From: Bryobacterales bacterium
GTDB lineage: Bacteria > Acidobacteriota > Terriglobia > Bryobacterales > Bryobacteraceae
Assembly: GCA_027452065.1 (NCBI GenBank)
Contig: DAIDHC010000030.1
Location: 1-51,353 of the forward strand
Reading direction: 5' to 3'
Length of the DNA stretch: 51,353 nucleotides
The notes beneath the pieces were generated by a model, which was given only the letters and a program-made list of their open reading frames with translations, was not told the DNA's origin and ran no database searches. Below are positions 16,801 through 27,251 of this stretch, one piece after another. Position 1 is the first letter of the stretch. The number at the start of each line of letters is the position of its first letter. Both the position numbers and the translations under genes were made by a program.

Positions 16801-17025
16801 CATGTTGTCGACGCCGCTGAGCTGCTGTTCGAGAGGAGTGGCGACGGACTGTTCGAGGGTTTGGGCGTCGGCGCCGGGGAACAGGGACTGGACGCGGATT
16901 TCGGGCGGGACGATGTCGGGGAACTGCGCCGTGGGGAGGGTGAGCATGGAGACGGCGCCGACCAGGACCATGAGGACGGCGATGACCATGGCGACGATGG
17001 GGCGGTTGATGAAAAAGCGGGCCAT
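13867..17025 (-). CDS. RND multidrug efflux permease, HAE1/AcrB family
   Basis: 1052 residues, the normal AcrB length. It begins [20 protein letters not shown], as HAE1 pumps do. The porter region has [20 protein letters not shown] and [20 protein letters not shown]. Proton-relay residues are present: the DD pair in [17 protein letters not shown] and the lysine in [17 protein letters not shown]. Twelve transmembrane segments can be placed in the usual two groups of 1+5. Drug or lipid export from the periplasm is expected; the substrate is not readable. It lies 2 bp after the MFP stop and overlaps the OMF start by 4 bp, so the three form one transcript. Confidence 0.97.
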   Translation of the reverse strand: MARFFINRPIVAMVIAVLMVLVGAVSMLTLPTAQFPDIVPPEIRVQSLFPGADAQTLEQSVATPLEQQLSGVDNMNYMYSINTNSGQSVITVDFDVKTDPNVDQVLTQLRTAQAQPQLPSQVTTAGLTVQKSLSAPLLVVALYSPNGTYDSKFLANYGFINIVDELTRVRGVSNVQLFGAGQYAMRVWVHPDRLAKLSVTIPQIIAALNAQNTVNPAGQIGGEPAPPGQEFTYTVRAQGRLDSPEQFGDIILRANPDGSILRLRDVARIELGAQLYNMTGRFNGKPAAVMGVYQLPGSNAVATALAVRARLAQLHTRFPHDLEYEVGLDTTRAVTAGMREIFYTLLEALALVALVVYIFLQGWRATLIPLLAVPVSLIGTFVVFPLLGFSINTLSLFGLVLAIGLVVDDAIVVVEAVEHHIEEGMAPRNAALRAMSEVSGPVVAIALILTAVFVPTAFIPGITGRLYQQFAVTIAISVLFSAFNALSLSPALSALLLRPRKPSRGPLAAFFRGFNRLFGRAANGYIHTCSVLIRKAGFSFAFLAVTAAAAFFLNGRLPASFLPQEDQGYLFVSLQLPDAASLQRTSAAARNVEKILLSTPGVGACVSVIGFSLLSTVPNTYSAFFFVPLKDWDQRKRPEEQYAAIQQSVVNRLSSIREGIAFSFAPPSIPGIGTSGGVTFILEDRSGASLDFLTENVDRFLSSARKRPELASVSTTYLPTVPQVFADVDRAKVVRQGINVADVYNTLQAFTGGYLVNYFNRFGRQWQVYVEAEDSYRTSADAINRYYVTGANGAMVPLNAVSTLRNITGPEFTMRYNEYHAAQINAFAAPGFSSGQASHALEEVFAQTMPREMGFDYLGMSFQEQKAAQGISPFAIFGLSLLFVFLILAALYESWSLPFSVLLGTPIAVFGAFLALWLRHFENDVYAQIGLVMLIGLAAKNAILIVEFAKTEYEKGKGIAEAALAGARLRLRPILMTAFAFILGCVPLWTASGSGAASRKILGTVVIGGMLAATLLAIFLVPVTFDVIETFSVRFGRPARDINEPDIEPETP

Positions 17026-17027
17026 GG

Positions 17028-18206
17028 CTAGGGGGAGTCCGGGGCGGGGCCGGGGGTGGGATTGACGGTGGCGCCGTCGCGGACTTTGGAGACGCCTTCG
17101 GAGATGACGAGGTCGCCGGGTTGGAGGCCGCTCGAGATGATCCAGAGCGGGCCGATGCGGGAGCCGGTGGTGACGGTGCGAATGGAGACCTTGTTGCCGG
17201 CGCCGACGAGGGCGACCTGGTAGCGGCCCTGGAGCTCGGAAACGGAGCGCTGGGGAACGAGGAGAGCGCGGCGGGCGGTGCCGGTGACGGCGCTGACGCG
17301 GCCGAACTGTCCGGGGCGGAGAAGATTACCGGGATTGGGGAAGGCGCCGACGACGCGGATAGCGCCGGTTTGCGAATCGACCTGACGGTCGACGAAGACG
17401 ATGCGGCCGGGGTGCGGGAAGAGCGAACCGTCGGCGAGGGTGAGGCGGAGAGGGATGCGTGTGCCGGCGCGGAGCCAGTCTCCGCCGGGGGCGAGGCTGC
17501 GGGCGACCTGAAGGTACTCCTGCTCGCTGATGGGAAAGTAGGCCTTGATGGGGTTGACCTGGGAGACGGTGGTGAGGGTGGCGGACGGGCTGACGAGGTT
17601 TCCGATCTGGGTTTGGGCGATGCCGGCGACGCCGTCGATGAGGGAGCGGACATGGGTGAAGCCGAGATTGAGCTGGGCCTGTTCGACGTTGGCGCGGGCG
17701 CTCTCGATGGCGGCGCGGGCGGTCTGGACGAGGGCCTGGGCCTGGGCGCGGGCCTGGAGGTCGGTGTCCAACTGGCTTTGCGGAATGGCGGTGGCGGCGG
17801 CGAGCGGGGTGTCGCGCTTGACGTTGATTTCGGCGAGGTCAAGCTGCACCGAGGCCTGAGCCAACTGACCGCGGGCCTGAGCGAGCTGACCCTGGGCGAG
17901 ATCGAGCGCGGCCTGGAAGGGCCGGGGGTCAATTTCAAAGAGCACATCGCCCTGGCGGACGGCGGAGCCTTCCCGATAGTTCTGCTTGACGAGATAGCCG
18001 GCGACCTGGGGCTGGATTTGTGCGTTCACATAGCCGTCCAGGGTGGCGACCCATTCGCCGGTGAGCGGGACGTCCTTTTCGATGACCTTCACCACGCTCA
18101 CCTCCGGAGGGGGCATGGACGCGGGAGGGGCCTTTTTCTCGCAGGAGACCGAGAGCAGAGCGAGGAGGAGAGCGGGCAGGGCGGCGCGGGAGCGGGGCGT
18201 GGTCAT
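17028..18206 (-). CDS. RND efflux periplasmic adaptor (membrane fusion protein)
   Basis: 392 residues from the ATG at 18206, which overlaps the tetR stop by 4 bp. The lipoprotein signal ends in LLSVSC (Cys ~22). [20 protein letters not shown] with [16 protein letters not shown] is the lipoyl half-motif. A long helical hairpin rich in AQA repeats follows ([20 protein letters not shown]), then the second lipoyl half [18 protein letters not shown]. The beta-barrel ([20 protein letters not shown]) and membrane-proximal domain ([15 protein letters not shown]) complete the AcrA plan. It links the pump to the outer-membrane factor. Confidence 0.95.
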   Translation of the reverse strand: MTTPRSRAALPALLLALLSVSCEKKAPPASMPPPEVSVVKVIEKDVPLTGEWVATLDGYVNAQIQPQVAGYLVKQNYREGSAVRQGDVLFEIDPRPFQAALDLAQGQLAQARGQLAQASVQLDLAEINVKRDTPLAAATAIPQSQLDTDLQARAQAQALVQTARAAIESARANVEQAQLNLGFTHVRSLIDGVAGIAQTQIGNLVSPSATLTTVSQVNPIKAYFPISEQEYLQVARSLAPGGDWLRAGTRIPLRLTLADGSLFPHPGRIVFVDRQVDSQTGAIRVVGAFPNPGNLLRPGQFGRVSAVTGTARRALLVPQRSVSELQGRYQVALVGAGNKVSIRTVTTGSRIGPLWIISSGLQPGDLVISEGVSKVRDGATVNPTPGPAPDSP

Positions 18207-18856
18207 TTGGCGGCACCGGCGGCTTTTCGCGGACGGGGAGCGGGGAAGCGGCTGAGGGCGGCCCAGACGAACTCGGCCAGGAACGCCGCGTCGCCGCAAC
18301 CGCCGGCCGGGGACTGGCCGGAGAGGCGGCGCTCGATGGCGCCGCGCGTGATGTCGACGATGGCCCAGGCGGCGGCTTCGGGCTGAAGCTTGCCGATTTC
18401 GCGGCGGGCGATGGAGGAACGGATGGCTTCGGCGAGGGCGGCGGCGGGCTCGGACTGCCAATCGCGCAACTGAGTCTTGGAGAGGATGGGAGGGCCGGAG
18501 AGATTGGCGGCCTCGGTGTGGAGGATGCGGAAGAAGTCGCGGTGCTCGTCGCAGTAATTGAAAGAAAGCGAGATATAGGCTTCGACTTTGCCGCGCAGGG
18601 TGCGCTCGCCGGTCATGCGGGCGAGGGTGCGCTCATGGAGAACGCGGAGATGGTTCAGGAGAAGCTCGCGGCAGATGGCTTTCTTGGAGCGGAAGTAAAG
18701 GTAGAGAGTTCCCTTGGCGAGGCCGGATTCACGGGCGATGTCGTCCATGAGAGTGCCGGCGAAGCCGCGGCGGGCGAAGAGGGAGCAGGCGGTTTGGAGA
18801 ATGCCGGCGCGGCGGAACTCCTGCACGAGACGGTGCTTATTCTTCTGAGTAGCCAA
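18203..18856 (-). CDS. TetR/AcrR-family repressor of the efflux operon
   Basis: From the TTG at 18856 the protein is 217 residues: ATQKNKHRLVQEFRRAGILQ, then the helix-turn-helix MDDIARESGLAKGTLYLYFR and SKKAICRELLLNHLR. An in-frame ATG at 18913 gives 19 more residues, but it lies within operator 2 and would put operator 1 inside the coding region, so I disfavour it. The gene is first in the operon and overlaps the adaptor start. Autoregulation and repression of the pump through the two near-palindromes at 18891-18927 is the obvious model; the inducer is unknown. Confidence 0.9.
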   Translation of the reverse strand: MATQKNKHRLVQEFRRAGILQTACSLFARRGFAGTLMDDIARESGLAKGTLYLYFRSKKAICRELLLNHLRVLHERTLARMTGERTLRGKVEAYISLSFNYCDEHRDFFRILHTEAANLSGPPILSKTQLRDWQSEPAAALAEAIRSSIARREIGKLQPEAAAWAIVDITRGAIERRLSGQSPAGGCGDAAFLAEFVWAALSRFPAPRPRKAAGAAK

Positions 18857-18862
18857 TGTTCC

Positions 18863-18891
18863 ATCATAAAACAGGCCGCGAGGATGCACAA
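18863..18891 (-). promoter_or_regulatory. Possible promoter of the efflux operon
   Basis: On the minus strand TTGTGC (18891-18886) and TATGAT (18868-18863) are 17 bp apart. Initiation would fall at or next to the TTG start, giving a leaderless message. An alternative pair, TTTATG (18929-18924) and TAGACT (18906-18901), also spaced 17 bp, would overlap both operators and leave a ~38-base leader. Confidence 0.45.
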
Positions 18892-18927
18892 TGACCGGCC
18901 AGTCTAATGGCATGACCGGCCAGTCAT
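18891..18927. promoter_or_regulatory. Tandem TetR operators of the efflux operon
   Basis: ATGACCGGCCAGTC occurs at 18891-18904 and again at 18912-18925, 21 bp apart or two helical turns. The second copy extends to ATGACCGGCCAGTCAT, with 5-bp inverted arms (ATGAC/GTCAT) around a GGCC core. Two repressor dimers could sit on the same face of the DNA. Confidence 0.75.
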
Positions 18928-19007
18928 AAAAAAGACAGGAAATGGAGGGGAGGATGGAATCCGGAGAACGGAGGGAGGGTGGGGCGACGTGCGTGACAGC
19001 GGAGGGC

Positions 19008-19013
19008 TAGAAT
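19008..19013 (+). promoter_or_regulatory. -10-like box for the crotonase-kdpDE transcript
   Basis: TAGAAT lies 7 bases before the ATG at 19021, so transcription would begin at or beside the start codon (leaderless). No good -35 is seen. Confidence 0.4.
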
Positions 19014-19020
19014 TGCGGAC

Positions 19021-19797
19021 ATGGGGAGCCATAACCTGATCGAGGGCCGGGAGGGGCCGGTGGCGGTGGTGCGTTTGAACCGGCCGGAGCGGCGCAACGC
19101 GCTGTCGGACGAGTTGATGCGCGAGTTGAAGGAGAGCCTGGAGCGGTTGGGCGCCGACGGCTCGGTGCGGGCGGTGATACTGGGGGCGGAAGGGAAAGTG
19201 TTCTCGTCGGGGCACGATCTGGGCGAGCTGAAGCGGGGGACGTTGGCCGATCACCGGCGGACGTTCGCGCTGTGCACGGAGTTGATGGAGACGGTGCAGG
19301 CGATACCGCAGCCGGTGATTGCGCGGGTGCAGGGAGTGGCGACGGCGGCGGGGTGCCAGCTTGTGGCGACGTGCGATCTGGCGGTGGCGAGCCGGGAGGC
19401 GGCGTTCGCGACGCCGGGGGTGCGGATCGGGCTGTTCTGCTCGACGCCGATGGTGGCGCTGACGCGGTCGATCGGGCGCAAGAGGGCGATGGAGATGCTG
19501 CTGACGGGGAGGATGGTGGCGGCGGAAGAGGCGGCGGAGTGGGGGTTGGTGAACCGGGTGGTGGCGGCGGAGGCGCTGGAGGAGGAGGCGAGGGCGCTGG
19601 CGCTGAGGATCGCGGAGGCGAGCGGGGTGACGGTGGGGCTGGGGAAGCAGGCGTTTTATGCGCAGATCGAGTTGGACCAGCGGCAGGCGTACGCTTACAC
19701 GAAAGAGGTGATGAGCATGAACGCGGGGGCGGCGGAGGCGCGGGAGGGGATCGCCGCGTTTCTGGAAAAGCGGGCGCCGTGCTGGCCGGGAAGCTGA
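19021..19797 (+). CDS. Enoyl-CoA hydratase/isomerase (crotonase) family protein, ECHDC3-like
   Basis: 258 residues. VVRLNRPERRNALSDELMRE and KVFSSGHDLGEL form the first half of the CoA and oxyanion site. VQGVATAAGCQLVATCDLAVA gives the second oxyanion-hole glycine. PGVRIGLFCSTPMVALTRSIG is the ECHDC3-type version of the region that carries the catalytic acid in classical hydratases; the usual Glu-rich G-x-x-P-x-x-G-G pattern is missing, so the reaction may differ from simple hydration. Its TGA overlaps the ATG of the kdpD kinase gene (TGATG). Coupling to a potassium sensor kinase is unexpected and may simply reflect gene packing. Confidence 0.9.
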   Translation: MGSHNLIEGREGPVAVVRLNRPERRNALSDELMRELKESLERLGADGSVRAVILGAEGKVFSSGHDLGELKRGTLADHRRTFALCTELMETVQAIPQPVIARVQGVATAAGCQLVATCDLAVASREAAFATPGVRIGLFCSTPMVALTRSIGRKRAMEMLLTGRMVAAEEAAEWGLVNRVVAAEALEEEARALALRIAEASGVTVGLGKQAFYAQIELDQRQAYAYTKEVMSMNAGAAEAREGIAAFLEKRAPCWPGS

Positions 19798-21242
19798 TGC
19801 GGACGCGGGAGACGGCCGTGAGGGTGGCGGCCTCGGCGGGCGCGGTGGCCGCGGTGACGTTTGTCTGTGGGCGGCTGATTCCGGTGAACCCGACGACGGC
19901 AGGCCTGGTGTATCTGCTGGCGATTCTCGGCGCCGCGAGCGCGTGGGGGCTGGCGGAGGGCGTGACGGCGTCGGTGCTGGCGGTGCTGTGCTTCAACTTT
20001 TTCTTTCTGCCGCCGGTGGGGACGTTCACGGTAGCCGATCCGCAGAACTGGGTGGCGCTGGCGACGTTTCTGGCGACGGCAATTGTGGCGAGCCAACTGT
20101 CGGGGCGTGCGCGGAGCCGGGCGATCGAAGCGGAAGAGAGCAAGCGGGAGATGGAGCGGCTGTACGCGCTGAGCCGGGCGATTCTGTTGATCGAGACGGG
20201 GCCGGCGGCGCCGCGGGAGATCGCGCGGCAACTGGCGGCGATGTTCAACCTGGAGGGCGTGGCGCTGCACGTGAGGAGCGACGGGAAGACGTACAACGCG
20301 GGGCCGGCGGAGTTGGAGGGAATCGAAGGGAAACTGAAAGACGCGACGGTTCAGGGGACGTCGTACGTGGATTCGGAGGCGCAGATTTCGGTGTCGGCGA
20401 TCCGGCTGGGAGGGGCGTGCGTGGGGAGCCTGGCGGTGCGGGGCGGGGGGTTATCGGACGCGGCGCTGCAGTCGATTTGCAATCTGACGGCGATCGGGCT
20501 GGAGAGAGTGCAGGCGATGGAGGCTGCGACGCGGGCGGAGATCGCGCGGAGGAGCGATGAGCTGAAGTCGACGCTGCTGGACGCGATCGCACATGAGTTC
20601 AAGACGCCGCTGACGTCGATTCGCGCGGCGGCGACGGCTCTGGTGGCGCAGCCGGAGGCGCTCAGTGCGAGCCAGCTCGATCTGGCGCGGGTGCTCGATG
20701 AGGAATCGGAGCGGCTGAGCCGGCTGGTGACGGAGGCGATCCAGATGGCGGGCCTGGAGACCGGGAAGATCCGGCTGAACCGGGAGCGGGTGAAGGCGGG
20801 GGAATTGATCAGCGGAGTGTTGAAGAGCATGGCGGAGCGCGCCGACGGGCGGGTGGAGGTGCATGTGCCGGACGACATTCCGGAGGTCGAGGCGGACGCG
20901 GAGATGATGGAGCTGGCGCTGCGGCAGATTGTGGACAACGCGCTGAAGTACTCGCCGGCGGGATCACCGGTGCGGATCGAGGCGGAGTTGAACGGGCAGG
21001 CGGTGGTGATCCGGGTGGTGGACCGGGGGCCGGGGATTCCGGAGGCGGAGCAGTCGCGGATCTTTGAAAAGTTTTACCGGCGGAGGGACCTGCCGAACCC
21101 GGTGGCGGGATCGGGGATGGGGCTGGCGATTGCGCGGGAGATTGTGCACGCGCACAACGGCGAGGTCTGGGTGGAGAGCCGGCCGGGCGAGGGGTCGCGA
21201 TTCTCGGTGTCGCTGCCGGGGGTGCCGGAGGAGATGGCGTGA
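19797..21242 (+). CDS. kdpD: KdpD-type sensor kinase lacking the N-terminal sensor region
   Basis: 481 residues, about half the usual ~900 of KdpD. Residues ~8-100 hold four transmembrane segments of the DUF4118 type (CFNFFFLPPVGTFTVADPQNW is diagnostic). A GAF-like domain spans ~118-240. The dimerisation helix carries His266 in LDAIAHEFKTPLTSIRAAAT. The ATPase part has N box IVDNALKYSP, VVDRGPGIP, FEKFYRR and GSGMGLAIAREIVHAHNG. It should phosphorylate KdpE, encoded 4 bp into its own end. The cytoplasmic KdpD/Usp sensor domains are missing here, but two stand-alone copies follow kdpC at 27252 and 28357. Confidence 0.93.
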   Translation: MRTRETAVRVAASAGAVAAVTFVCGRLIPVNPTTAGLVYLLAILGAASAWGLAEGVTASVLAVLCFNFFFLPPVGTFTVADPQNWVALATFLATAIVASQLSGRARSRAIEAEESKREMERLYALSRAILLIETGPAAPREIARQLAAMFNLEGVALHVRSDGKTYNAGPAELEGIEGKLKDATVQGTSYVDSEAQISVSAIRLGGACVGSLAVRGGGLSDAALQSICNLTAIGLERVQAMEAATRAEIARRSDELKSTLLDAIAHEFKTPLTSIRAAATALVAQPEALSASQLDLARVLDEESERLSRLVTEAIQMAGLETGKIRLNRERVKAGELISGVLKSMAERADGRVEVHVPDDIPEVEADAEMMELALRQIVDNALKYSPAGSPVRIEAELNGQAVVIRVVDRGPGIPEAEQSRIFEKFYRRRDLPNPVAGSGMGLAIAREIVHAHNGEVWVESRPGEGSRFSVSLPGVPEEMA

Positions 21243-21937
21243 GCGCGGGGCGAGTGTTGATTGTAGACGACGAGCCGCAGATGCGCCGAGTGCTGAAGAC
21301 GATGCTGGCGGCCAACGGGTACGAGGTGACGGATGCGCGCTCGGGAGAGGAGGCGCTGGAGAAGGTGCGGGCGGCGACGTATGACCTGGTGCTGCTGGAC
21401 GTCAACATGCCGGGGATGGGGGGAATCGAGGCGTGCCGGGCGCTGCGGACGGGCTCTGATATCGGGATCATCATGCTGACGGTTCGGGACACGGAACGGG
21501 ACAAAGTGGAGGCGCTGGACGCGGGCGCCGATGATTACGTGACGAAGCCCTTCGGGTCGCCGGAGCTGCTGGCGCGGATCCGGGCGGCGATGAGGCGCGC
21601 GCCGACGGCGCCGGACGCGGGTCCGAAATTTCTGCGGCTGGGGGAAGTGGAGATCGACTTTCAGGCGCGGCAGGTGGCGACGCCGTCGGCGCGGCTGCAT
21701 CTGACACCGAAGCAGTTTGAGCTGCTGCGTTATCTGGCGAGCCGGCCAAACCGGGCGATCTCGCACCGGGAACTGCTGCAGGCGATCTGGGGGCCGGATT
21801 ACGGGGATCAGATTGAGTATCTGCGGGTGTTCGTGAATCAGCTTCGGAAGAAGATCGAGCCGCAGCCGGCGACGCCGCGGTACCTGATGACCGAGCCGTG
21901 GATGGGATACCGGCTGGCGATTCCCGAGCAGGGTTGA
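21239..21937 (+). CDS. kdpE: KdpE-type OmpR-family response regulator
   Basis: 232 residues from a GTG that overlaps the kinase stop (GTGA). The receiver has acidic pocket DDE (10-12), phospho-acceptor Asp54 in LVLLDVNMPGMGG and Lys103 in DDYVTKPFGSPELLARI. The C-terminal winged helix has HLTPKQFELLRYLASRPNRA, HRELLQAIWGPDYGDQIEYL and RVFVNQLRKKIEPQP, the KdpE form. It should activate the kdp genes downstream under potassium limitation. Confidence 0.95.
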   Translation: MSAGRVLIVDDEPQMRRVLKTMLAANGYEVTDARSGEEALEKVRAATYDLVLLDVNMPGMGGIEACRALRTGSDIGIIMLTVRDTERDKVEALDAGADDYVTKPFGSPELLARIRAAMRRAPTAPDAGPKFLRLGEVEIDFQARQVATPSARLHLTPKQFELLRYLASRPNRAISHRELLQAIWGPDYGDQIEYLRVFVNQLRKKIEPQPATPRYLMTEPWMGYRLAIPEQG

Positions 21938-21978
21938 GCCGCGGGGCGCGGGGGCGCTTATGAAATCGTGACGGGGAT

Positions 21979-22011
21979 TTTATGACTTTTTAATGCGGGG
22001 CAGCCTATTCT
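21979..22011 (+). promoter_or_regulatory. KdpE-like direct repeat and -10 box upstream of the kdp genes
   Basis: TTTATG (21979-21984) and TTAATG (21990-21995) form an AT-rich direct repeat with 5 bases between, the spacing of the E. coli KdpE site (TTTATA-N5-TTTACA type). It stands out in very GC-rich DNA. A -10-like TATTCT follows at 22006-22011, so the repeat sits where an activator of a promoter with a poor -35 would bind. The first gene served starts at 22028. Confidence 0.6.
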
Positions 22012-22027
22012 GGGGTTGGTGGGTGCC

Positions 22028-22498
22028 ATGAAGTACGCCATGCCAGTCGTGAGCCAGAGCGGGCGCCGGACGCGGCCGTGGGTGTTGAGGCCGGACGCCG
22101 GGGGGGCGGGCGCGGGGCGGTTTGAGGTTCAGGTGATTTACACGTCGCAGCGCGCGACGCTGGCGGCATTGAAAGCCGCCGCGGACCTGGCGTCGCAACT
22201 GGGCGCGACGATTCACCTGGTGGTGGCGCAGGTGGTTCCTTATCCGAGGCCGCTCGAGGACTCGCCGGTGACGCCGGGATTTGCCGAGCGGCGGTTCCTG
22301 ACAATGGCCGGCGGGCAGGGGGTGGAGACGATCGTCCACATCCACTTGTGCCGCGACCGGGTGCAGGCGCTGGAGGGGATCTTGCGGCACGAATGTCCGG
22401 CGGTGATCGCGGGCTCGGGGTTCTGGCTTTCGAAGGAGCGGCGGCTGGCGCGGAAGCTGGCCGGCGCGGGGATCAAGGTAGTTTACATCAAGGTTTAA
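22028..22498 (+). CDS. Usp-like alpha/beta protein at the head of the kdp operon
   Basis: 156 residues from the ATG at 22028. After ~35 unordered residues it shows a universal-stress-type pattern: strand FEVQVIYTSQ, helix ATLAALKAAADLASQLGA, strand TIHLVVAQVVPYP, a middle helix, strand VETIVHIHLCR, helix DRVQALEGILRHECPAV, and end strand GIKVVYIKV. The G-x2-G-x9-G-S/T ATP-binding signature of true UspA is not evident. It lies between kdpE and the kdpF region, downstream of the KdpE-like box, so a role in potassium or energy sensing is likely by context. The fold assignment is by eye. Confidence 0.7.
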   Translation: MKYAMPVVSQSGRRTRPWVLRPDAGGAGAGRFEVQVIYTSQRATLAALKAAADLASQLGATIHLVVAQVVPYPRPLEDSPVTPGFAERRFLTMAGGQGVETIVHIHLCRDRVQALEGILRHECPAVIAGSGFWLSKERRLARKLAGAGIKVVYIKV

Positions 22499-22500
22499 AC

Positions 22501-22584
22501 GTGCTCGACATTTTTTACATACTCGCCGCAGTGCTTTTTTTTGCGGGCCTCTGGGCATTCACCCGGGCCTGCGAGCGTCTTTAG
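22501..22584 (+). CDS. 27-residue single-pass membrane protein before kdpF
   Basis: Starts with GTG at 22501, two bases after the Usp-like stop. It reads VLDIFYILAAVLFFAGLWAF then TRACERL, one hydrophobic helix with a short charged tail. It resembles KdpF in size and topology but not in sequence (KdpF has the LLRPERF tail). Its place directly before kdpF suggests a second small subunit or a membrane peptide of the Kdp complex. Confidence 0.7.
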   Translation: MLDIFYILAAVLFFAGLWAFTRACERL

Positions 22585-22603
22585 AGAAGGGGAAAGAACC
22601 GCC

Positions 22604-22687
22604 ATGGACTACATCGTCGCCGGGCTTGCCGCCGCGCTGATCTTCGCGTATCTGATTTACGCGCTGCTGAGGCCGGAGCGTTTTTAG
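22604..22687 (+). CDS. kdpF: KdpF, small stabilising subunit of the Kdp ATPase
   Basis: 27 residues: MDYIVAGLAAALIFAYLIYA then LLRPERF. A single membrane helix ending in the conserved L-x-x-P-E-R-F is the KdpF signature. A purine-rich ribosome site (GAAGGGGAAAG) lies about ten bases upstream, and kdpA follows after 23 bp. Confidence 0.92.
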   Translation: MDYIVAGLAAALIFAYLIYALLRPERF

Positions 22688-22710
22688 GGCAAGAGTATCG
22701 AGAGGCAAAC

Positions 22711-24506
22711 ATGACTCCTCAAGGCGTAGTACTCATCGCGGTCTATTTCGGACTGCTGCTGCTGCTGACCAAACCGATGGGCCTGTTCCTGAACCGGGTG
22801 TTTTCCGGGCAGAGGACGCTGCTGCATCCGGTATTGCGGCCCGTCGAAAAGCTGATCTACCGGCTGGGAGGCGTTCGCGAGGACGTGGAGCAGCGGTGGA
22901 CGCAGTACTCGGCGTCGCTGATCGCCTTCAGCCTGGCAAGTTTCGTGGTGGCGTATTTGCTGCAGCGGCTGCAGGGGCGGCTTCCCCTGAACCCGCAGGG
23001 GTTCGGCACGGCGGTGATGACGCCCGACCTGGCTTTCAACACGGCGGTGAGCTTCGTGACGAACACGAACTGGCAGGCGTACACGGGCGAGGCGACGCTC
23101 AGTTACCTGGTGCAGATGGCGGCGCTGACGGTGCAGAATTTCGTGTCGGCGGCGGCGGGCGTGGCGGTGGCGGTGGCGGTGGTAAGGGGCTTCGCGCGAC
23201 AGCAGGCGCACAGCATCGGGAACTTCTGGGTGGATCTGACGCGGGGGGTGCTTTATGTTTTTCTACCGCTGTCGCTGGCCGGGGCGCTGTTTCTGTGTTC
23301 GCGAGGGGTGATTCAGAATTTTCATCCTTACGAACACGTTCGGACGGTGGAGGGCGCCGAGCAGGTGATCCCGCAGGGGCCGGTGGCGTCGCAGGAGGCG
23401 ATCAAGATGATCGGGACGAACGGAGGCGGATTCTTCAATGCGAACTCGTCTCATCCGTTTGAGAATCCCACGCCGCTGACGAATTTCGTGCAGATGCTGA
23501 TGATTTTTTTGATTCCGGCGGGGCTCACGTACACGTTCGGCGCGATGGTGGGCGATACGCGGCAGGGCTGGGCGTTGTTTGCGGCGATGAGCATCCTGTT
23601 TCTGGCCGGCGTGTTCATCGCGTATCCGGCCGAGCAGGCGGGCACGCCGGCACTGCAGAAGGCGGGTATCGAAACGGCGGCCGGGCCGGCGCAGCCGGGC
23701 GGAAACATGGAGGGCAAGGAAGTACGGTTCGGGATTGCGGCCTCGGCGTTGTTCGCGGTGATCACGACGGACGCCAGTTGCGGGGCGGTGAACTCGATGC
23801 ACGACAGCTACACTCCGCTGGGCGGGCTGGTGCCGCTGTTTAACATTCAACTGGGCGAGGTAGTGTTCGGCGGCACGGGGGCGGGGCTATACGGGATGCT
23901 GCTGTTTGCGATTCTGGCGGTGTTCATCGCCGGGCTGATGGTGGGCAGGACGCCGGAGTATCTGGGGAAGAAGATCGAGCAAAAAGAGGTGAAGATGGCG
24001 ATGCTGGCGTTGATCGCGGCGGCGGCGAGCATACTGGTCTTCGCCGGATTGACGGCCGCGGTGAGCTTCGCGAAGGGCTCGTATTGGAATCCGCCGGGGG
24101 CCGCCGTCGCCAACCTGAACAACGGCGGGCCGCACGGGCTGGGTGAAATACTGTACGCGTTTTCGAGCGCCACAGGCAACAACGGCAGCGCGTTCGCCGG
24201 AATCAATGCGAACACGCCGTGGTACAACCTAACGACCGGCTTCGCGATGCTCATCGGACGATTTCTTTTTATCATTCCCATGCTGGCGGCGGCGGGGAGC
24301 CTTGCGGCAAAGAAGAAGGTTCCCGCCACGAGCGGGACGTTTCCCACGCACGGCGGGCTTTTCGTGGGGCTGCTGATCGGGACGGTGATCATTGTGGGAG
24401 CATTGACGTTCTTTCCGGCGCTGGCGCTGGGTCCGATCGTCGAGCACTTCCTGCTGCGGGACGGGAAGCTGTTTTCCTTCCTCATGATGGCTACTGGAGT
24501 TAGCTT

Positions 24507-24510
<4 letters not shown>
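22711..24510 (+). CDS. kdpA: KdpA, potassium-translocating channel subunit
   Basis: 599 residues (E. coli 557). The four selectivity-filter loops are present: [53 protein letters not shown] and [14 protein letters not shown]. It begins with a helix like other KdpA ([20 protein letters not shown]). As the superfamily-of-K-transporter-like subunit it selects K+ and hands it to KdpB. The stop overlaps kdpB by 4 bp (ATGA). Confidence 0.98.
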
Positions 24511-26621
<2,111 letters not shown>

Positions 26622-26628
26622 GAGGCTT

Positions 26629-27207
26629 ATGATTCGTCAAATCGCTCCCGCGTTCCGGATGACGCTGCTGTTCACGGTTCTGACGGGACTGCTCTATCCG
26701 GCGGCGGTGACGGCGCTGTGCCAGGCACTGTTTCCGCGGCAGGCCAATGGAAGCATGGTGACGGCGTCGGGCCGGACGATTGGGTCGTCGCTCATCGGGC
26801 AGGATTTCCGCCGGCCGGAGTATCTGAACGGACGGCCGTCGGCGGCGGGCGCCGGATACGATGCGACGGCGTCGGGAGGGAGCAATTACGGGCCCGCGAG
26901 CCGGAAGCTGATGGACCGCATCGAGGGCTCGGCGGCGGCCTTCCGGAAAGCGAATCCGCAGGCGACGGGGGCGCTGCCGGCCGACCTGGTGACCGCTTCG
27001 GCCAGCGGGCTCGATCCGCATCTCAGCCCGGCGTCGGCGCTGCTGCAGGCGGGGCGGATCGCGGCGGCGCGGGGAGTGGACGCGGGCGCGGTACGGAGTC
27101 TGATCGAGGCGCACGTCGAGGAGCCGACGCTGGGATTTCTCGGCGAGCCGAGGGTGAACGTGCTGGAGACAAACCTTGCCCTGGACCGGCAGTTTCCGAA
27201 GAGATGA
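26629..27207 (+). CDS. kdpC: KdpC subunit of the Kdp ATPase
   Basis: 192 residues (E. coli 190). One N-terminal membrane helix (FRMTLLFTVLTGLLYPAAVT) precedes a periplasmic domain with IGQDFRRPEYLNGRPSAAG, YDATASGGSNYGPASRKL and VTASASGLDPHLSPASALLQ, all KdpC signatures. It contacts KdpA and stabilises the complex. Confidence 0.97.
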   Translation: MIRQIAPAFRMTLLFTVLTGLLYPAAVTALCQALFPRQANGSMVTASGRTIGSSLIGQDFRRPEYLNGRPSAAGAGYDATASGGSNYGPASRKLMDRIEGSAAAFRKANPQATGALPADLVTASASGLDPHLSPASALLQAGRIAAARGVDAGAVRSLIEAHVEEPTLGFLGEPRVNVLETNLALDRQFPKR

Positions 27208-27251
27208 ACGCGGGCAGGGGATAATGGACTGAACGGGGGACAATCGCTGCC

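Noticed and set aside
13825..17031. A reading frame of over 1000 codons antisense to the RND pump gene.
   Set aside because: It is a by-product of strong codon bias in GC-rich DNA; its product is low-complexity Gly/Glu/Asp and the pump on the other strand is complete.
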